A stretch of 64,000 nt of DNA from Crossiella cryophila (GTDB lineage Bacteria; Actinomycetota; Actinomycetes; Mycobacteriales; Pseudonocardiaceae): NCBI RefSeq assembly GCF_014204915.1, contig NZ_JACHMH010000001.1:4055501-4119500 (forward strand), given 5' to 3'. Position numbers and translations under genes: made by a program. A model generated the notes under the pieces. The model had not been told where the DNA came from. It ran no database searches and saw nothing but the letters and a program-made list of their open reading frames with translations. Shown here piece by piece: positions 35,821-44,944 of this stretch; within the stretch, counting starts at the first letter, position 1; each line of letters opens with the position of its first letter.

Positions 35821-36608
35821 CCGCTCCCCCGGCAAGGCAGGTCCCCGGCCTGGCGGCACTGCGCCAGGTCGGGCGGATGAGCCTGCTGTCCTGGGAGGTG
35901 CTGATCAGCCTGCCGCGCAGGCCTTTCCCGCTCGCCGAGTCGATCCGGCAGGCCTGGTTCTTCGCCAGCGTCACCATTCTGCCCACCGCGCTGGTCGCCA
36001 TCCCCTTCGGCGCGGTCATCTCGCTGCAACTCGGCTCGCTCACCCAGCAGATCGGCGCCCAGTCCTTCACCGGCGCGGCCGGTGCGCTCGCGATCATCCA
36101 GCAGGCCAGCCCACTGATCACCGCGCTGCTCGTTGCGGGAGCGGGGGGTTCGGCGATGTGCGCGGACATCGGGGCGCGCACCATCCGCGAGGAGATCGAC
36201 GCGATGGAGGTGCTCGGGGTCTCCCCGGTGCACCGGCTGATCCTGCCGAGAGTGCTCGGCGCGATGCTGGTCGCGGTGCTGCTCAACGGGGTCGTCAGCG
36301 TGGTCGGCGTGCTCGGCGGGTTCTTCTTCAACGTGGTCCTGCAGGGCGGCACCCCCGGCGCCTACCTGTCCAGCTTCTCCGCGCTGGCCCAGCTCTCCGA
36401 CCTGTGGATCAGCGAGTTCAAGGCGTTCCTCTACGGCTTCGTCGCGGGCATCGTCGCTGCCTACCGCGGCCTCAACCCCTCACCTGGCCCCAAAGGCGTT
36501 GGCGACGCGGTGAACCAGGCCGTGGTGATCACCTTCCTGCTGCTGTTCCTGATCAACATGGTGATCACCGGCGTCTACCTCCAGCTCGTCCCGGCGAAGG
36601 GCGGTTGA
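35817..36608 (+). CDS. yrbE4A: YrbE4A, Mce4 permease subunit
   Basis: A 263-residue MlaE/YrbE integral membrane protein with about five hydrophobic helices. It contains the conserved cytoplasmic block ADIGARTIREEIDAMEVLGVSPVHRLILPRVLGAM, the EExDAxxxxG coupling-helix motif that docks on the ATPase. It forms the channel of the Mce4 steroid importer with YrbE4B; the MceG ATPase is not in this window. ATG overlaps the SDR stop. Confidence 0.95.
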   Translation: MTAPPARQVPGLAALRQVGRMSLLSWEVLISLPRRPFPLAESIRQAWFFASVTILPTALVAIPFGAVISLQLGSLTQQIGAQSFTGAAGALAIIQQASPLITALLVAGAGGSAMCADIGARTIREEIDAMEVLGVSPVHRLILPRVLGAMLVAVLLNGVVSVVGVLGGFFFNVVLQGGTPGAYLSSFSALAQLSDLWISEFKAFLYGFVAGIVAAYRGLNPSPGPKGVGDAVNQAVVITFLLLFLINMVITGVYLQLVPAKGG

Positions 36609-36611
36609 GCC

Positions 36612-37439
36612 GTGGTCGTGGTGACGCGCAAGGCCCGATTACCCGTGCCGGGGCTGGAGGCACTGGGCCGCCAGCTCTGGTTCTGCCTGCGCGCCCTCGC
36701 GCTGATCCCCCTGGCCATTCGCCGCTACACCAGGGAGATCCTGCGGCTGCTCACCGAGGTCAGTTTCGGCAGCGGCGCACTGGCGCTGATCGGCGGCACC
36801 CTCGGCGTGATGATCGGCATGACCGTGTTCACCGGCGCGGTCGTTGGCCTGCAAGGCTATTCCGCACTCAACCAGCTCGGCACCTCCACCCTCACCGGGT
36901 TCATCTCGGCCTACTTCAACACCCGCGAGGTCGCCCCGCTCTCCGCCGGACTCGCGCTCTCGGCCACGGTCGGCTGCGGGTTCACCGCGCAGCTCGGCGC
37001 GATGCGCATCTCCGAGGAGATCGACGCCCTGGAGGTCATGGGCGTGCCGAGCCTGCCCTACCTGGTGACCACCCGCATCCTGGCCGGACTCGGTGCGGTG
37101 ATCCCGCTCTACGTGGTCGGCCTGCTCTGCTCCTACCTGGCCTCCCGGGTGGTCACCGTGCTCTTCTACGGCCAGTCCGCCGGCACCTACGACCACTACT
37201 TCGGCCTGTTCCTACCACCGGCCGACGTGCTGTGGTCCTTCCTCAAGGTCATCGTGTTCGCCGTGGTGATCATCCTGGTGCACTGCTACTACGGCTACAC
37301 CGCCAGCGGCGGCCCGGCCGGTGTCGGCGTGGCGGTGGGCCGGGCGGTGCGGGCGGCGATCGTGGCCCAGATGTTCCTGGACCTCTTCCTCAGCCTGGCC
37401 ATCTGGGGTTCCACCACCACCGTGCGGATCGCCGGATGA
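36612..37439 (+). CDS. yrbE4B: YrbE4B, Mce4 permease subunit
   Basis: A 275-residue YrbE permease with the coupling motif GAMRISEEIDALEVMGVPSLPYLVTTRILAGLG and five predicted membrane segments. GTG start three bases after yrbE4A. The C-terminal segment continues to the ATGA overlap with mce4A. Role as for YrbE4A. Confidence 0.95.
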   Translation: MVVVTRKARLPVPGLEALGRQLWFCLRALALIPLAIRRYTREILRLLTEVSFGSGALALIGGTLGVMIGMTVFTGAVVGLQGYSALNQLGTSTLTGFISAYFNTREVAPLSAGLALSATVGCGFTAQLGAMRISEEIDALEVMGVPSLPYLVTTRILAGLGAVIPLYVVGLLCSYLASRVVTVLFYGQSAGTYDHYFGLFLPPADVLWSFLKVIVFAVVIILVHCYYGYTASGGPAGVGVAVGRAVRAAIVAQMFLDLFLSLAIWGSTTTVRIAG

Positions 37440-38707
37440 ACGATCGCGGGTCACCACTGCGCTTCCAGTTGCTGGGACTGGTGTTCCTGCTGGTGGTCGC
37501 GCTGTTCGTGGCTGGCTCGATCGCGGTGTACCGCAAGGCGTTCACCCCGGTGGCCACCGTGCTGCTGGAGGTCGACCGGGCCGGGACGCAGCTGCGGGCG
37601 GGCGCGGATGTCAAGGTGCGCGGGCTGATCGTCGGCGAGGTCCGGGCCATCAGGACCGGCCAGGACCGGGCGGTGCTGGAACTGGCCCTGCAACCCGAAC
37701 GGATCCCGCTGATCCCGGCCGAGGTCACCGCCCGCCTGCTGCCCAAAACCCTTTTCGGCGAACGTTATGTGGCTCTGCAACCACCGCCCCAGCGTAGCGG
37801 TAAGTCCCTTGTGGACGGTCAGGCCATCGGCCTGGACCGCAGCCAGGCGGCGGTGGAGATCGAGGCGGTGCTCAACGACCTGCTGCCGGTGCTCACCGCG
37901 GTCCGCCCCGACCAGCTCTCCGCCACCCTCACCGCGATGGCGAATGCCCTGCGCGGCAGGGGAAAGCAACTCGGCAGCACGCTGATCCGGCTCGGCGACT
38001 ACCTGGACGGACTGGCCCCGTCCCTGCCCGATCTGCGTGCCGACCTCAAGGCGCTGGCCAAGGTCGCCGACACCTACACCACCGCCGCCCCCGACCTGAT
38101 CCAGGCCCTCGCCGACGCCACCACCACAACCCGGACCGTGCTCGACCAGCAGCACAACCTGCGTGCCCTGTTCGGCAACGTCACCCTGGCCGCGATCGAC
38201 ATCGAGGCGTTCCTGAAAGTCAACCGGGACAACCTGATCGCACTCGTCGCCGAGGGCAGGCCAACCCTGGAAGTGCTGGCCAAGTACGCACCCGAGTACC
38301 CCTGCCTGCTGGAGCAACTCGTCGCGATGATCCCCAACACGGACAAGACCTTCGGCAAGGGCAGCAAGGAACCGCACATTGCCAAGTTCACCCTGGAGAT
38401 CACCGCCAGCCGCGGGAAGTACCGGCCGGGTGTGGACGTGCCCAAGTACCTCGACAAACGCGGCCCCCGTTGTTACCCGCCCGCCAAACCACCCGGCCGG
38501 TTCCCGCAGTACCCGCCCGGCGGCCCGGTGCTGGACGGCTCCACCCACCCGGCCGCCGCGCCCTCGGTCGCCAACTCCCGGCCGGAACGCGAGCTGATCA
38601 ACGCGCTGGCCGCGCCGATCCTGGAGAAACCGGTGGCCGAGGTGCCCGAGTGGGCCGGACTCATGCTGGGACCGATGTTCCGGGGCACGGAGGTGACCCT
38701 GCGATGA
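37436..38707 (+). CDS. mce4A: Mce4A substrate-binding protein
   Basis: A 423-residue Mce protein: one N-terminal membrane helix (FQLLGLVFLLVVALFVAGSIAVY), the MCE domain (~38-115, VDRAGTQLRAGADVKVRGLIVGEVRAI), a long helical region that forms the periplasmic needle, and a proline-rich tail (~345-390). It is the first of six Mce subunits that form the sterol shuttle across the cell envelope. The A subunit commonly carries the conserved LLP-x-K-TLFGERYV block, present here as LLPKTLFGERYVAL. Confidence 0.93.
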   Translation: MNDRGSPLRFQLLGLVFLLVVALFVAGSIAVYRKAFTPVATVLLEVDRAGTQLRAGADVKVRGLIVGEVRAIRTGQDRAVLELALQPERIPLIPAEVTARLLPKTLFGERYVALQPPPQRSGKSLVDGQAIGLDRSQAAVEIEAVLNDLLPVLTAVRPDQLSATLTAMANALRGRGKQLGSTLIRLGDYLDGLAPSLPDLRADLKALAKVADTYTTAAPDLIQALADATTTTRTVLDQQHNLRALFGNVTLAAIDIEAFLKVNRDNLIALVAEGRPTLEVLAKYAPEYPCLLEQLVAMIPNTDKTFGKGSKEPHIAKFTLEITASRGKYRPGVDVPKYLDKRGPRCYPPAKPPGRFPQYPPGGPVLDGSTHPAAAPSVANSRPERELINALAAPILEKPVAEVPEWAGLMLGPMFRGTEVTLR

Positions 38708-39741
38708 ACGTGCTCTCCCCACTGGCCAAGCTCATCGTGTTCACCGCGGTGACCGTGACGCTGACCGCGTTGCTGGCCCTCACCATCGCCAACTCCACCG
38801 GCGGCCCCAAGTCCGGCTACTCGGCCAGGTTCACCGATGTCACCGGACTCAACGTCGGCGACGAGGTCCGCATGTCCGGCGTCCGGCTCGGCAGCGTCAC
38901 CTCGATCACCGTGGCCGACGAGAAACAGGCCAGGGTCGAGTTCGAAGTGGACAGTGCGACCCCGCTTCCCGCTTCGGCCACGCTGACCGTCAAGTACCGC
39001 AACCTGGTCGGCCAGCGCTACCTCGCACTCGCCCTGGACAACGGCGACATCCGGCAGAAACTACCGTGGGGCGCGGAAATCCCGCTGTCCCGCACCCGGC
39101 CAGCGCTCAACCTCACCGTGCTGTTCAACGGCTTCCGCCCGCTGTTCCAGGCCCTCAACCCGGACCAGGTCAACAAACTCGCCGGCGAGATCATCCAGGT
39201 CTTCCAGGGCGAGGGCGGCACCATCGAGAGCATCCTCGGCCACACCGCCTCGCTCACCTCGGCCATCGCGGCCAAGGACAAGGTGATCGGCGAGGTCGTC
39301 GGCAACCTCAACACCGTCCTGGACACCGTCAACGGCCGCACCGGCGAACTCACCGGCCTGCTCGACCAGCTGCAACGCCTGGCCAGCGGCCTGGCCGCAC
39401 AACGCCAGCCCATCGGCCAGGCCATCGCCGCCCTCGGCGAACTGACCCAGGTCACCGCCGGACTGCTGGACGCCGCCCGCCCCGCGCTCAAGGCCGATAT
39501 CGGCGCCCTCGGCCAGATCGCCGGACAGCTCGGCAACCGCAGCGACCTCCTCGAGAACTTCCTGGACCGCTTCCCGACCAAGGTCCGCTCCATCGCCAGG
39601 GTGGCCAGCTACGGCGGCTGGTTCAACTTCTTCGCCTGCCGCATCTCCGGCAAGGTCGGCGTCGGCGCTCTCGGCCTCACCGTCGACCTGCCACTGCTGC
39701 CCCTGGTGGGCACCCCGATGCCGGAACGGTGCAGCCAATGA
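38704..39741 (+). CDS. mce4B: Mce4B
   Basis: A 345-residue Mce protein with one N-terminal helix (LIVFTAVTVTLTALLALTIA), the MCE domain (FTDVTGLNVGDEVRMSGVRLGSVTSI.. LVGQRYLALA) and a coiled helical stretch with repeated Leu/Ala heptads (~145-290). A cysteine pair lies near the C-terminus (FFACRISGK and ERCSQ). ATGA overlaps on both sides. Confidence 0.93.
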   Translation: MNVLSPLAKLIVFTAVTVTLTALLALTIANSTGGPKSGYSARFTDVTGLNVGDEVRMSGVRLGSVTSITVADEKQARVEFEVDSATPLPASATLTVKYRNLVGQRYLALALDNGDIRQKLPWGAEIPLSRTRPALNLTVLFNGFRPLFQALNPDQVNKLAGEIIQVFQGEGGTIESILGHTASLTSAIAAKDKVIGEVVGNLNTVLDTVNGRTGELTGLLDQLQRLASGLAAQRQPIGQAIAALGELTQVTAGLLDAARPALKADIGALGQIAGQLGNRSDLLENFLDRFPTKVRSIARVASYGGWFNFFACRISGKVGVGALGLTVDLPLLPLVGTPMPERCSQ

Positions 39742-40754
39742 GGCGGGTCGGCGCGAGCACGCAGACCAGGATCGGCGCGATCACCGTGGTCGGCCTGCTG
39801 CTGGGCACCCTGGCCGCGTTCAACGCCGAGGACCTGCCGATCATCGGCGGCGGCACCACCTACAGCGCCGAATTCGCCGAGGCCGGTGGCCTGCGCACCG
39901 GCGACGAGGTCAGGGTGGCCGGGGTCAAGGTGGGCCGGGTGACCACGATCAGCCTGGCGGGCAACAAGGTCCTGGTCGGCTTCCGGCTGTCCGACACCCG
40001 GCTCGGCGACCGCACCACCGCCGCCATCGAGATCAAGACCCTGCTCGGCGACAAGTACCTGTCCCTGATCCCCGACGGCGCCCAGCCGCAACGCCCGGCC
40101 GAACCCATCCCGCTGGCCCGCACCACCACCCCCTTCGACGTCACCGACGCGGTCAACCAGCTCGGCGACACCGTGTCCAAAGTAGACACCCGGCAGCTGG
40201 CGGACAGCTTCCAGGTACTCACCGACACCTTCCGCAACACCCCGGACAAGACCAAATCCGCCCTGGACGGGCTGTCCGCGTTGTCTCGCACCATCGCCAG
40301 CCGCGATGACCAGCTAGCCGCGTTGCTGGCCAACACCGCCCAGCTCAGCGGCACCCTCGCCGGCCGCGACGACCAGGTCCGCCGACTCATCGCGGATGCC
40401 AGTCAGCTGCTCGGCGAACTGGACCGGCGCAAGGCCGCGATCAGCGCGCTGCTGCGTGGCACCAAGGATCTCGCGGCACAGCTCAAGGGCCTGGTCGCGG
40501 ACAACCGGGCCCAGCTCGGACCCGCGCTCAAGGAACTGGACAAGGTCACCGGGATCCTGCAACACAACCAGGACCAGCTCAGCGCCGGACTGCGCGACCT
40601 GGCCCCGTACGTGCGGCTGTTCAACAACACCATCGGCAACGGGCGCTGGTTCGACGGCTACTTCTGCGGCCTGGTCCCGCCGTACGCCAAGGTCGGCGTG
40701 TTCGAGATCAACGAGAACATCTGCACCCCACCGCTCACCGGAGGTGGCCGATGA
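39738..40754 (+). CDS. mce4C: Mce4C
   Basis: A 338-residue Mce protein. N-terminal hydrophobic helix IGAITVVGLLLGTLAAF, MCE domain with GGLRTGDEVRVAGVKVGRVTTI and LLGDKYLSLIP, then the helical needle region; it ends GRWFDGYFCGLVPPY..ENICTPPL with two cysteines, typical of the C subunit. Coupled to its neighbours by 4-bp overlaps. Confidence 0.93.
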   Translation: MRRVGASTQTRIGAITVVGLLLGTLAAFNAEDLPIIGGGTTYSAEFAEAGGLRTGDEVRVAGVKVGRVTTISLAGNKVLVGFRLSDTRLGDRTTAAIEIKTLLGDKYLSLIPDGAQPQRPAEPIPLARTTTPFDVTDAVNQLGDTVSKVDTRQLADSFQVLTDTFRNTPDKTKSALDGLSALSRTIASRDDQLAALLANTAQLSGTLAGRDDQVRRLIADASQLLGELDRRKAAISALLRGTKDLAAQLKGLVADNRAQLGPALKELDKVTGILQHNQDQLSAGLRDLAPYVRLFNNTIGNGRWFDGYFCGLVPPYAKVGVFEINENICTPPLTGGGR

Positions 40755-41917
40755 CCCACCGCAGCACCACCGGCCGCAGCCTCACCAACATGCTTGCCCT
40801 GGCCTGCGTGATCGCGCTACTGCTGAGCGCCTCGCTGGTGTGGTGGCAGGGCGGTTCCGGCGGCCCGTCGATCACCGCGTTCTTCGCCCGCACCGTCGGG
40901 CTGTACCCGGGCTCGGAGGTGCGGGTGCTCGGCGTGCCGGTCGGGCGGGTGCGTGAGGTGACCCCCGAGGGCGAGCGGGTCCGGGTGCGGTTCGAGGTGG
41001 ACCGCGGCATCCGGATCCCGGCCGAGGCCAAGGCCGTGGTGATCGCGCCCAGCCTGGTCAGTGACCGGTACCTGCAACTCACCCCCGCCTACGAGACCGG
41101 CCCGGAAATGGCCGGTGGCGCGGAGATCCCGTTGACCCGCACCATGATCCCGGTCGAACTGGACGAACTGCTCGGCGACGTCGGCGAGCTGAGCCGGGCA
41201 CTGGGACCGGACGGGGCGAACAAGAACGGCGCCCTCTCCGGCCTGCTGGACACCGCGGCGGCCAACCTCAAGGGCAACGGCGCCGCGCTCAACGCCACCG
41301 TCAAGGACCTGGCCGCCGCCGCGGAGACCCTCAACCGATCCCGCAAGGACCTCTTCGCCACCGTCGACGGCCTGCGCCAGTTCACCGCCGCCCTGGTCGC
41401 CTCGGACGGCCAGCTGCGCGCCTTCAACAACCGGCTCGCCTCGGTCAGCGGCCACCTCGCCGCGGAACGGGAAACCCTCGGCGCGGCCTTGCAGGGACTG
41501 GCCGGGGCGATGATCGACGTCAAGGAGTTCATCACCGCCAACCAGGACCGGCTCAAGTCCACAGTGGACAAACTGGCCAGCGTCACCAAGGTCCTGGTCG
41601 ACCAGCGGGCCGCACTGGCCGAGGTCCTCGACGTGGCCCCGCTGGCCGCCACCAACTACCTCAACAGCTACGACGCCGCCTCCGGCACCTTCGCCGTACG
41701 CGGCGCGATCAACGAGCTGACCTACCCGCCGGTGCTCCTGCTGTGCCGGGTCATCCAGGCCGGAACCCCAAAACAACTCCCCAAACTGCTAGGCGACGCC
41801 TGCGCCCAACTCGCCCCCCTACTGGACGGCGTCCTCAAGCTCCCCAGCCCAGCCGAAATCCTCGCCAGCCTGCAACAAGGCCACCTCCCCAAGCTCCCGC
41901 TCCTAGGCGGTCGCTAA
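40751..41917 (+). CDS. mce4D: Mce4D
   Basis: A 388-residue Mce protein with N-terminal helix LALACVIALLLSASLVW, the MCE domain (TVGLYPGSEVRVLGVPVGRVREV..LVSDRYLQLTPAY) and a long helical region. The last ~45 codons shift to C/A-rich third positions (CTA, AAA, CCC). Its TAA shares a base with an ATG (TAATG) that is the ancestral start of mce4E, beside repeat array E. Confidence 0.93.
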   Translation: MTHRSTTGRSLTNMLALACVIALLLSASLVWWQGGSGGPSITAFFARTVGLYPGSEVRVLGVPVGRVREVTPEGERVRVRFEVDRGIRIPAEAKAVVIAPSLVSDRYLQLTPAYETGPEMAGGAEIPLTRTMIPVELDELLGDVGELSRALGPDGANKNGALSGLLDTAAANLKGNGAALNATVKDLAAAAETLNRSRKDLFATVDGLRQFTAALVASDGQLRAFNNRLASVSGHLAAERETLGAALQGLAGAMIDVKEFITANQDRLKSTVDKLASVTKVLVDQRAALAEVLDVAPLAATNYLNSYDAASGTFAVRGAINELTYPPVLLLCRVIQAGTPKQLPKLLGDACAQLAPLLDGVLKLPSPAEILASLQQGHLPKLPLLGGR

Positions 41918-43227
41918 TGCCCCCCACCAGAGTGTTGGCCGTTGTCGTACGCAGTGTTGGCCGTTGTCGTACGCCACGTTGGCCGTTGCGGACAGGCCGC
42001 CGGACAGCGCCGTCCGAGAACAGCCAACACACCGTACGAGAACGGCCAACACACCGTCCCACTTCGGCCAACACACGGTACGAGAACGGCCAACACTCGG
42101 GGTGGGGGGTGTTGGGGGTGGTGATGTTGTTGGGTGGGTGTACTGGGGTGTATGGGGTGCCGTTGCCTGGTGGGGCGGATCTGGGTGACGTGCCGTACCG
42201 GATCACTGTGCGGTTCGCGGACGTGCTGGATCTGGTGCCGCAGGCCGGGGTCAAGGTGAACGATGTCGCGGTGGGGCGGGTGGAGGAGATCAGGCTCGGT
42301 GCGGACTACGCGACCGCGGAGGTGCGGCTCGCGGTCAACGGGGCGGTGCGGTTGCCGGGCAACGCGCTGGCACGGCTGCGGCAGTCGAGTTTGCTGGGGG
42401 AGAAGTTCGTTGAGCTGGCCGCGCCCAAGGAACCCGTGGGGCAGCTTGCCGAGGGTGCGGTGATCCCGGTGGATCGGACCAACCGCAGCACCGAGATCGA
42501 GGAGGTGCTGGGGGCGCTGTCCCTGCTGCTCAACGGTGGCGGGGTCGGGCAGCTGCGGACGATCACGACTGAGCTGGACGCGGCACTGGCCGGGAATGAG
42601 GCCAGGCTGCGCGGGTTGCTGTCCACTGTGGACAAGGTGGTGGCCGACCTTGACGGGCAGCGGGTGGGGATCACCAGGGCCATCGACTCGATCAGCCGGT
42701 TGTCGACGACGCTGGTCGCGCAGCGGCACAACCTGACCACCGCGCTGGACCACCTGGCGCCGGGGCTCGCGGTGCTCAACACCCAGCGGGACCAGCTGGT
42801 GGAGATGTTGCGGGCACTGGACAAACTCGCGGTCACCGCCACCGACACCGTGCGCCGCAGCTCGACCAACCTGGTCGCCGACCTGAAACTGCTCGAACCC
42901 GTGCTGCGCAAGATCGCCGAGGCCGGCGAGAACCTGCCCAAGTCGCTGGAGATCCTGGTCAGCTTCCCGTTCACCGACCAGACCCTGCAAACCCTCCGCG
43001 GCGACTACGTCAACGCGGATGTGAAGCTGGACCTGGATCTGAGTTCGATCCTGGACAACCTCACCCGCTCCAACCAGCCCATCATCCAGCCACCCGATCC
43101 ACGAAAGCCCCCGGCTGAGCCGCTGCTGCCCGGTGCGCCTTCGGGGACGCCCAAACCGCCCGAGCAGCCCGGTCTGCTGGGTGGGCTCGGCGGGTTGCTG
43201 CACACGATCCTGGGTGGTCGGCGATGA
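41917..43227 (+). CDS. mce4E: Mce4E lipoprotein interrupted in its signal peptide by a repeat array
   Basis: An Mce lipoprotein. The MCE domain (FADVLDLVPQAGVKVNDVAVGRVEEIRLG..LLGEKFVELAAP) and helical region are normal. From ATG 41917 (overlapping the mce4D stop) the frame reads MPPTRV, then 59 codons derived from array E, then VLGVVMLLGGCTG. Without the array the leader would be MPPTRVLGVVMLLGGC, a standard lipobox with Cys16; as written the cysteine is residue 75. The frame stays open through the array. Initiation could instead occur at GTG 42109, GTG 42118 or ATG 42124, but those leaders lack a positive N-terminus. Confidence 0.85.
   Translation: MPPTRVLAVVVRSVGRCRTPRWPLRTGRRTAPSENSQHTVRERPTHRPTSANTRYENGQHSGWGVLGVVMLLGGCTGVYGVPLPGGADLGDVPYRITVRFADVLDLVPQAGVKVNDVAVGRVEEIRLGADYATAEVRLAVNGAVRLPGNALARLRQSSLLGEKFVELAAPKEPVGQLAEGAVIPVDRTNRSTEIEEVLGALSLLLNGGGVGQLRTITTELDAALAGNEARLRGLLSTVDKVVADLDGQRVGITRAIDSISRLSTTLVAQRHNLTTALDHLAPGLAVLNTQRDQLVEMLRALDKLAVTATDTVRRSSTNLVADLKLLEPVLRKIAEAGENLPKSLEILVSFPFTDQTLQTLRGDYVNADVKLDLDLSSILDNLTRSNQPIIQPPDPRKPPAEPLLPGAPSGTPKPPEQPGLLGGLGGLLHTILGGRR
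41932..42097. repeat. 22-bp repeat array E, inside the 5' end of mce4E
   Basis: Three forward units (cores TTGTCGTAC, TTGTCGTAC, TTGCGGAC) then four reversed units (CGTCCGAGAAC, CGTACGAGAAC, CGTCCCACTTC, GGTACGAGAAC). GTGTTGG occurs at both edges of the insertion (41932-41938 and 42109-42115), 177 bp apart and in the same reading frame. Confidence 0.85.
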
Positions 43228-44453
43228 GCCGGGGCGTGATCATCCGAATTGGACTGTTCCTGGCCATCGCGGCGATCGGACTCAGCTATGTGGGCGCCCG
43301 GTACGCGGGGCTGGACCGGCTGTTCGGCACGCGCGGGTACCTGGTCACGTTGCAGCTGGCCGATTCCGGCGGGATCTTCACCAATGCCGAGGTCACCTAT
43401 CGCGGTGTCGCGGTGGGGCGGGTTGGGCAGTTGCACCTGACCGAGCGCGGGCTTGAGGTGGAGCTGGACATCGAGCACTCCGCGCCGCGGATCCCGGCGG
43501 ACACCGAGGCGGTGGTGGCGACCCGGTCCGCGGTGGGGGAGCAGTACGTGGACCTGCGGCCCAAGCACACCGGCGGGCCCTATCTGGCCGAGGGGTCGGT
43601 GATCGAGCAGCAGCGCACGACCATCCCGGCCGAGGTGTCCTCGGTGCTGGCCGATGCGCACCGCCTGGTCAAGAGCGTGCCGGTGGACTCGCTGCGGACC
43701 GTGGTCGGCGAGTTGAACACGGCTTTCGCGGATGCCGGTCCGGACCTGCAGCGGTTGCTGGACAGTGCGGACAGCCTGACCCGGACCGCGATCCAGCACC
43801 TGCCCCAGACCAAGGAGCTGCTGGCCAACGCCAGGACGGTGCTGGGCACGCAGGAGGAGCAGAGCCGGCAGATCGTGGACTACAGCCGGAGTCTGCGCGA
43901 GCTGGCCGAACAGCTGCGGCGGTCGGATCCGGACCTGCGCGTGCTGGCCAAAGAGGTGCCGGAGGTCGCGGCGCGGACCGATGATCTGCTGCGGCGGTCC
44001 GGGACCGGGTTGTCGGTGCTGCTGGCGAACCTGTTGACCACCAGCCGGATCACCAGTGCGCGGACGGCTGGACTGGAGCAGTTGCTGGTGGCGTTTCCGA
44101 TCATCACCGCGACCTCGCCGACCGCGTCCGGGGATGGGACCGGGCATTTGGGGCTGGTGCTGAACTTCTTCGACCCGTTCAGTTGCACCAAGGGTTATGA
44201 GGGCACGAAGCAGCGGGCGGGCAAGGAGACGACGGACGCGCCGTTGAACAACAAGGCGTACTGCGCGGAGCCGCCGAACAGTCCGACCGGGGTGCGTGGC
44301 TCGCAGAACGCGCCGTTCGGCGGGCGGCCCACCGCGTCGCCACCGGCCAAGCAGCAGCAGGCTGATCCGCGGTTGCCGGGGCCGCTGGGATTGCTCGGGC
44401 CGCAGCCGGGGCCGCGGACTTTGGGGCAGTTGCTGGGGTTGGAGGGTCGATGA
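43224..44453 (+). CDS. mce4F: Mce4F
   Basis: A 409-residue Mce protein: N-terminal helix IGLFLAIAAIGLSYVGA, MCE domain (DSGGIFTNAEVTYRGVAVGRVGQL..SAVGEQYVDLRP), the helical needle and a disordered Pro/Gln-rich tail (~350-409). Two cysteines near the C-terminus (FSCTKG, AYCAEP) are usual for the F subunit. Overlaps its neighbours by ATGA. Confidence 0.93.
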   Translation: MSRGVIIRIGLFLAIAAIGLSYVGARYAGLDRLFGTRGYLVTLQLADSGGIFTNAEVTYRGVAVGRVGQLHLTERGLEVELDIEHSAPRIPADTEAVVATRSAVGEQYVDLRPKHTGGPYLAEGSVIEQQRTTIPAEVSSVLADAHRLVKSVPVDSLRTVVGELNTAFADAGPDLQRLLDSADSLTRTAIQHLPQTKELLANARTVLGTQEEQSRQIVDYSRSLRELAEQLRRSDPDLRVLAKEVPEVAARTDDLLRRSGTGLSVLLANLLTTSRITSARTAGLEQLLVAFPIITATSPTASGDGTGHLGLVLNFFDPFSCTKGYEGTKQRAGKETTDAPLNNKAYCAEPPNSPTGVRGSQNAPFGGRPTASPPAKQQQADPRLPGPLGLLGPQPGPRTLGQLLGLEGR

Positions 44454-44944
44454 AGACAGTCCTTTATGGACTCGTCGCGGTGGCGCTGGTCGCGGCCGGA
44501 TGGTTTGGCTGGGGGTGGTGGCTGGCGAGTGGGGATCCGGATCTGCGGCAGGGTGTGGAGCGGGATGCCGCGCTGGCCGCGGGGCAGCGGGCCGTGGTGG
44601 AGCTGAACACCCTGGACCACCGGGAGGTGGAGGCGGGGCTGGCGCGGTGGCGGGAGGTGGCCACCGGGACGTTGCTGGACGAGCTGGCGCAGAACCGGGA
44701 ACAGCACGCCAGGGACATCAAGGCGGCGCGGACCGCCACCACGGCGAGGTTGCTGTCGGCCGCACTGACCACTGTGGACGGTCACGCGGGGGCGGCGACG
44801 CTGATCGCGGCGGTGGAGGTGACGGTGGCCAGGGACGGGGCGCAGCCGAGCACCCAGCGCAGCCGGTTGTCGGCGGAGCTGACCCGGACGGCGGCGGGGT
44901 GGCGGGTGGGGCGGTTGCAGACGATGGGGGTGGGTGGGCCGTGA
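44450..44944 (+). CDS. Mce-associated membrane protein (Mas, Rv3493c-like)
   Basis: A 164-residue protein with one N-terminal transmembrane helix (TVLYGLVAVALVAAGWFGWGWWL) and a periplasmic NTF2/SnoaL-like domain. It occupies the place of Rv3493c immediately after mce4F. Mce-associated proteins stabilise the Mce complex. The coding strand is strongly G-rich. Confidence 0.88.
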   Translation: MKTVLYGLVAVALVAAGWFGWGWWLASGDPDLRQGVERDAALAAGQRAVVELNTLDHREVEAGLARWREVATGTLLDELAQNREQHARDIKAARTATTARLLSAALTTVDGHAGAATLIAAVEVTVARDGAQPSTQRSRLSAELTRTAAGWRVGRLQTMGVGGP

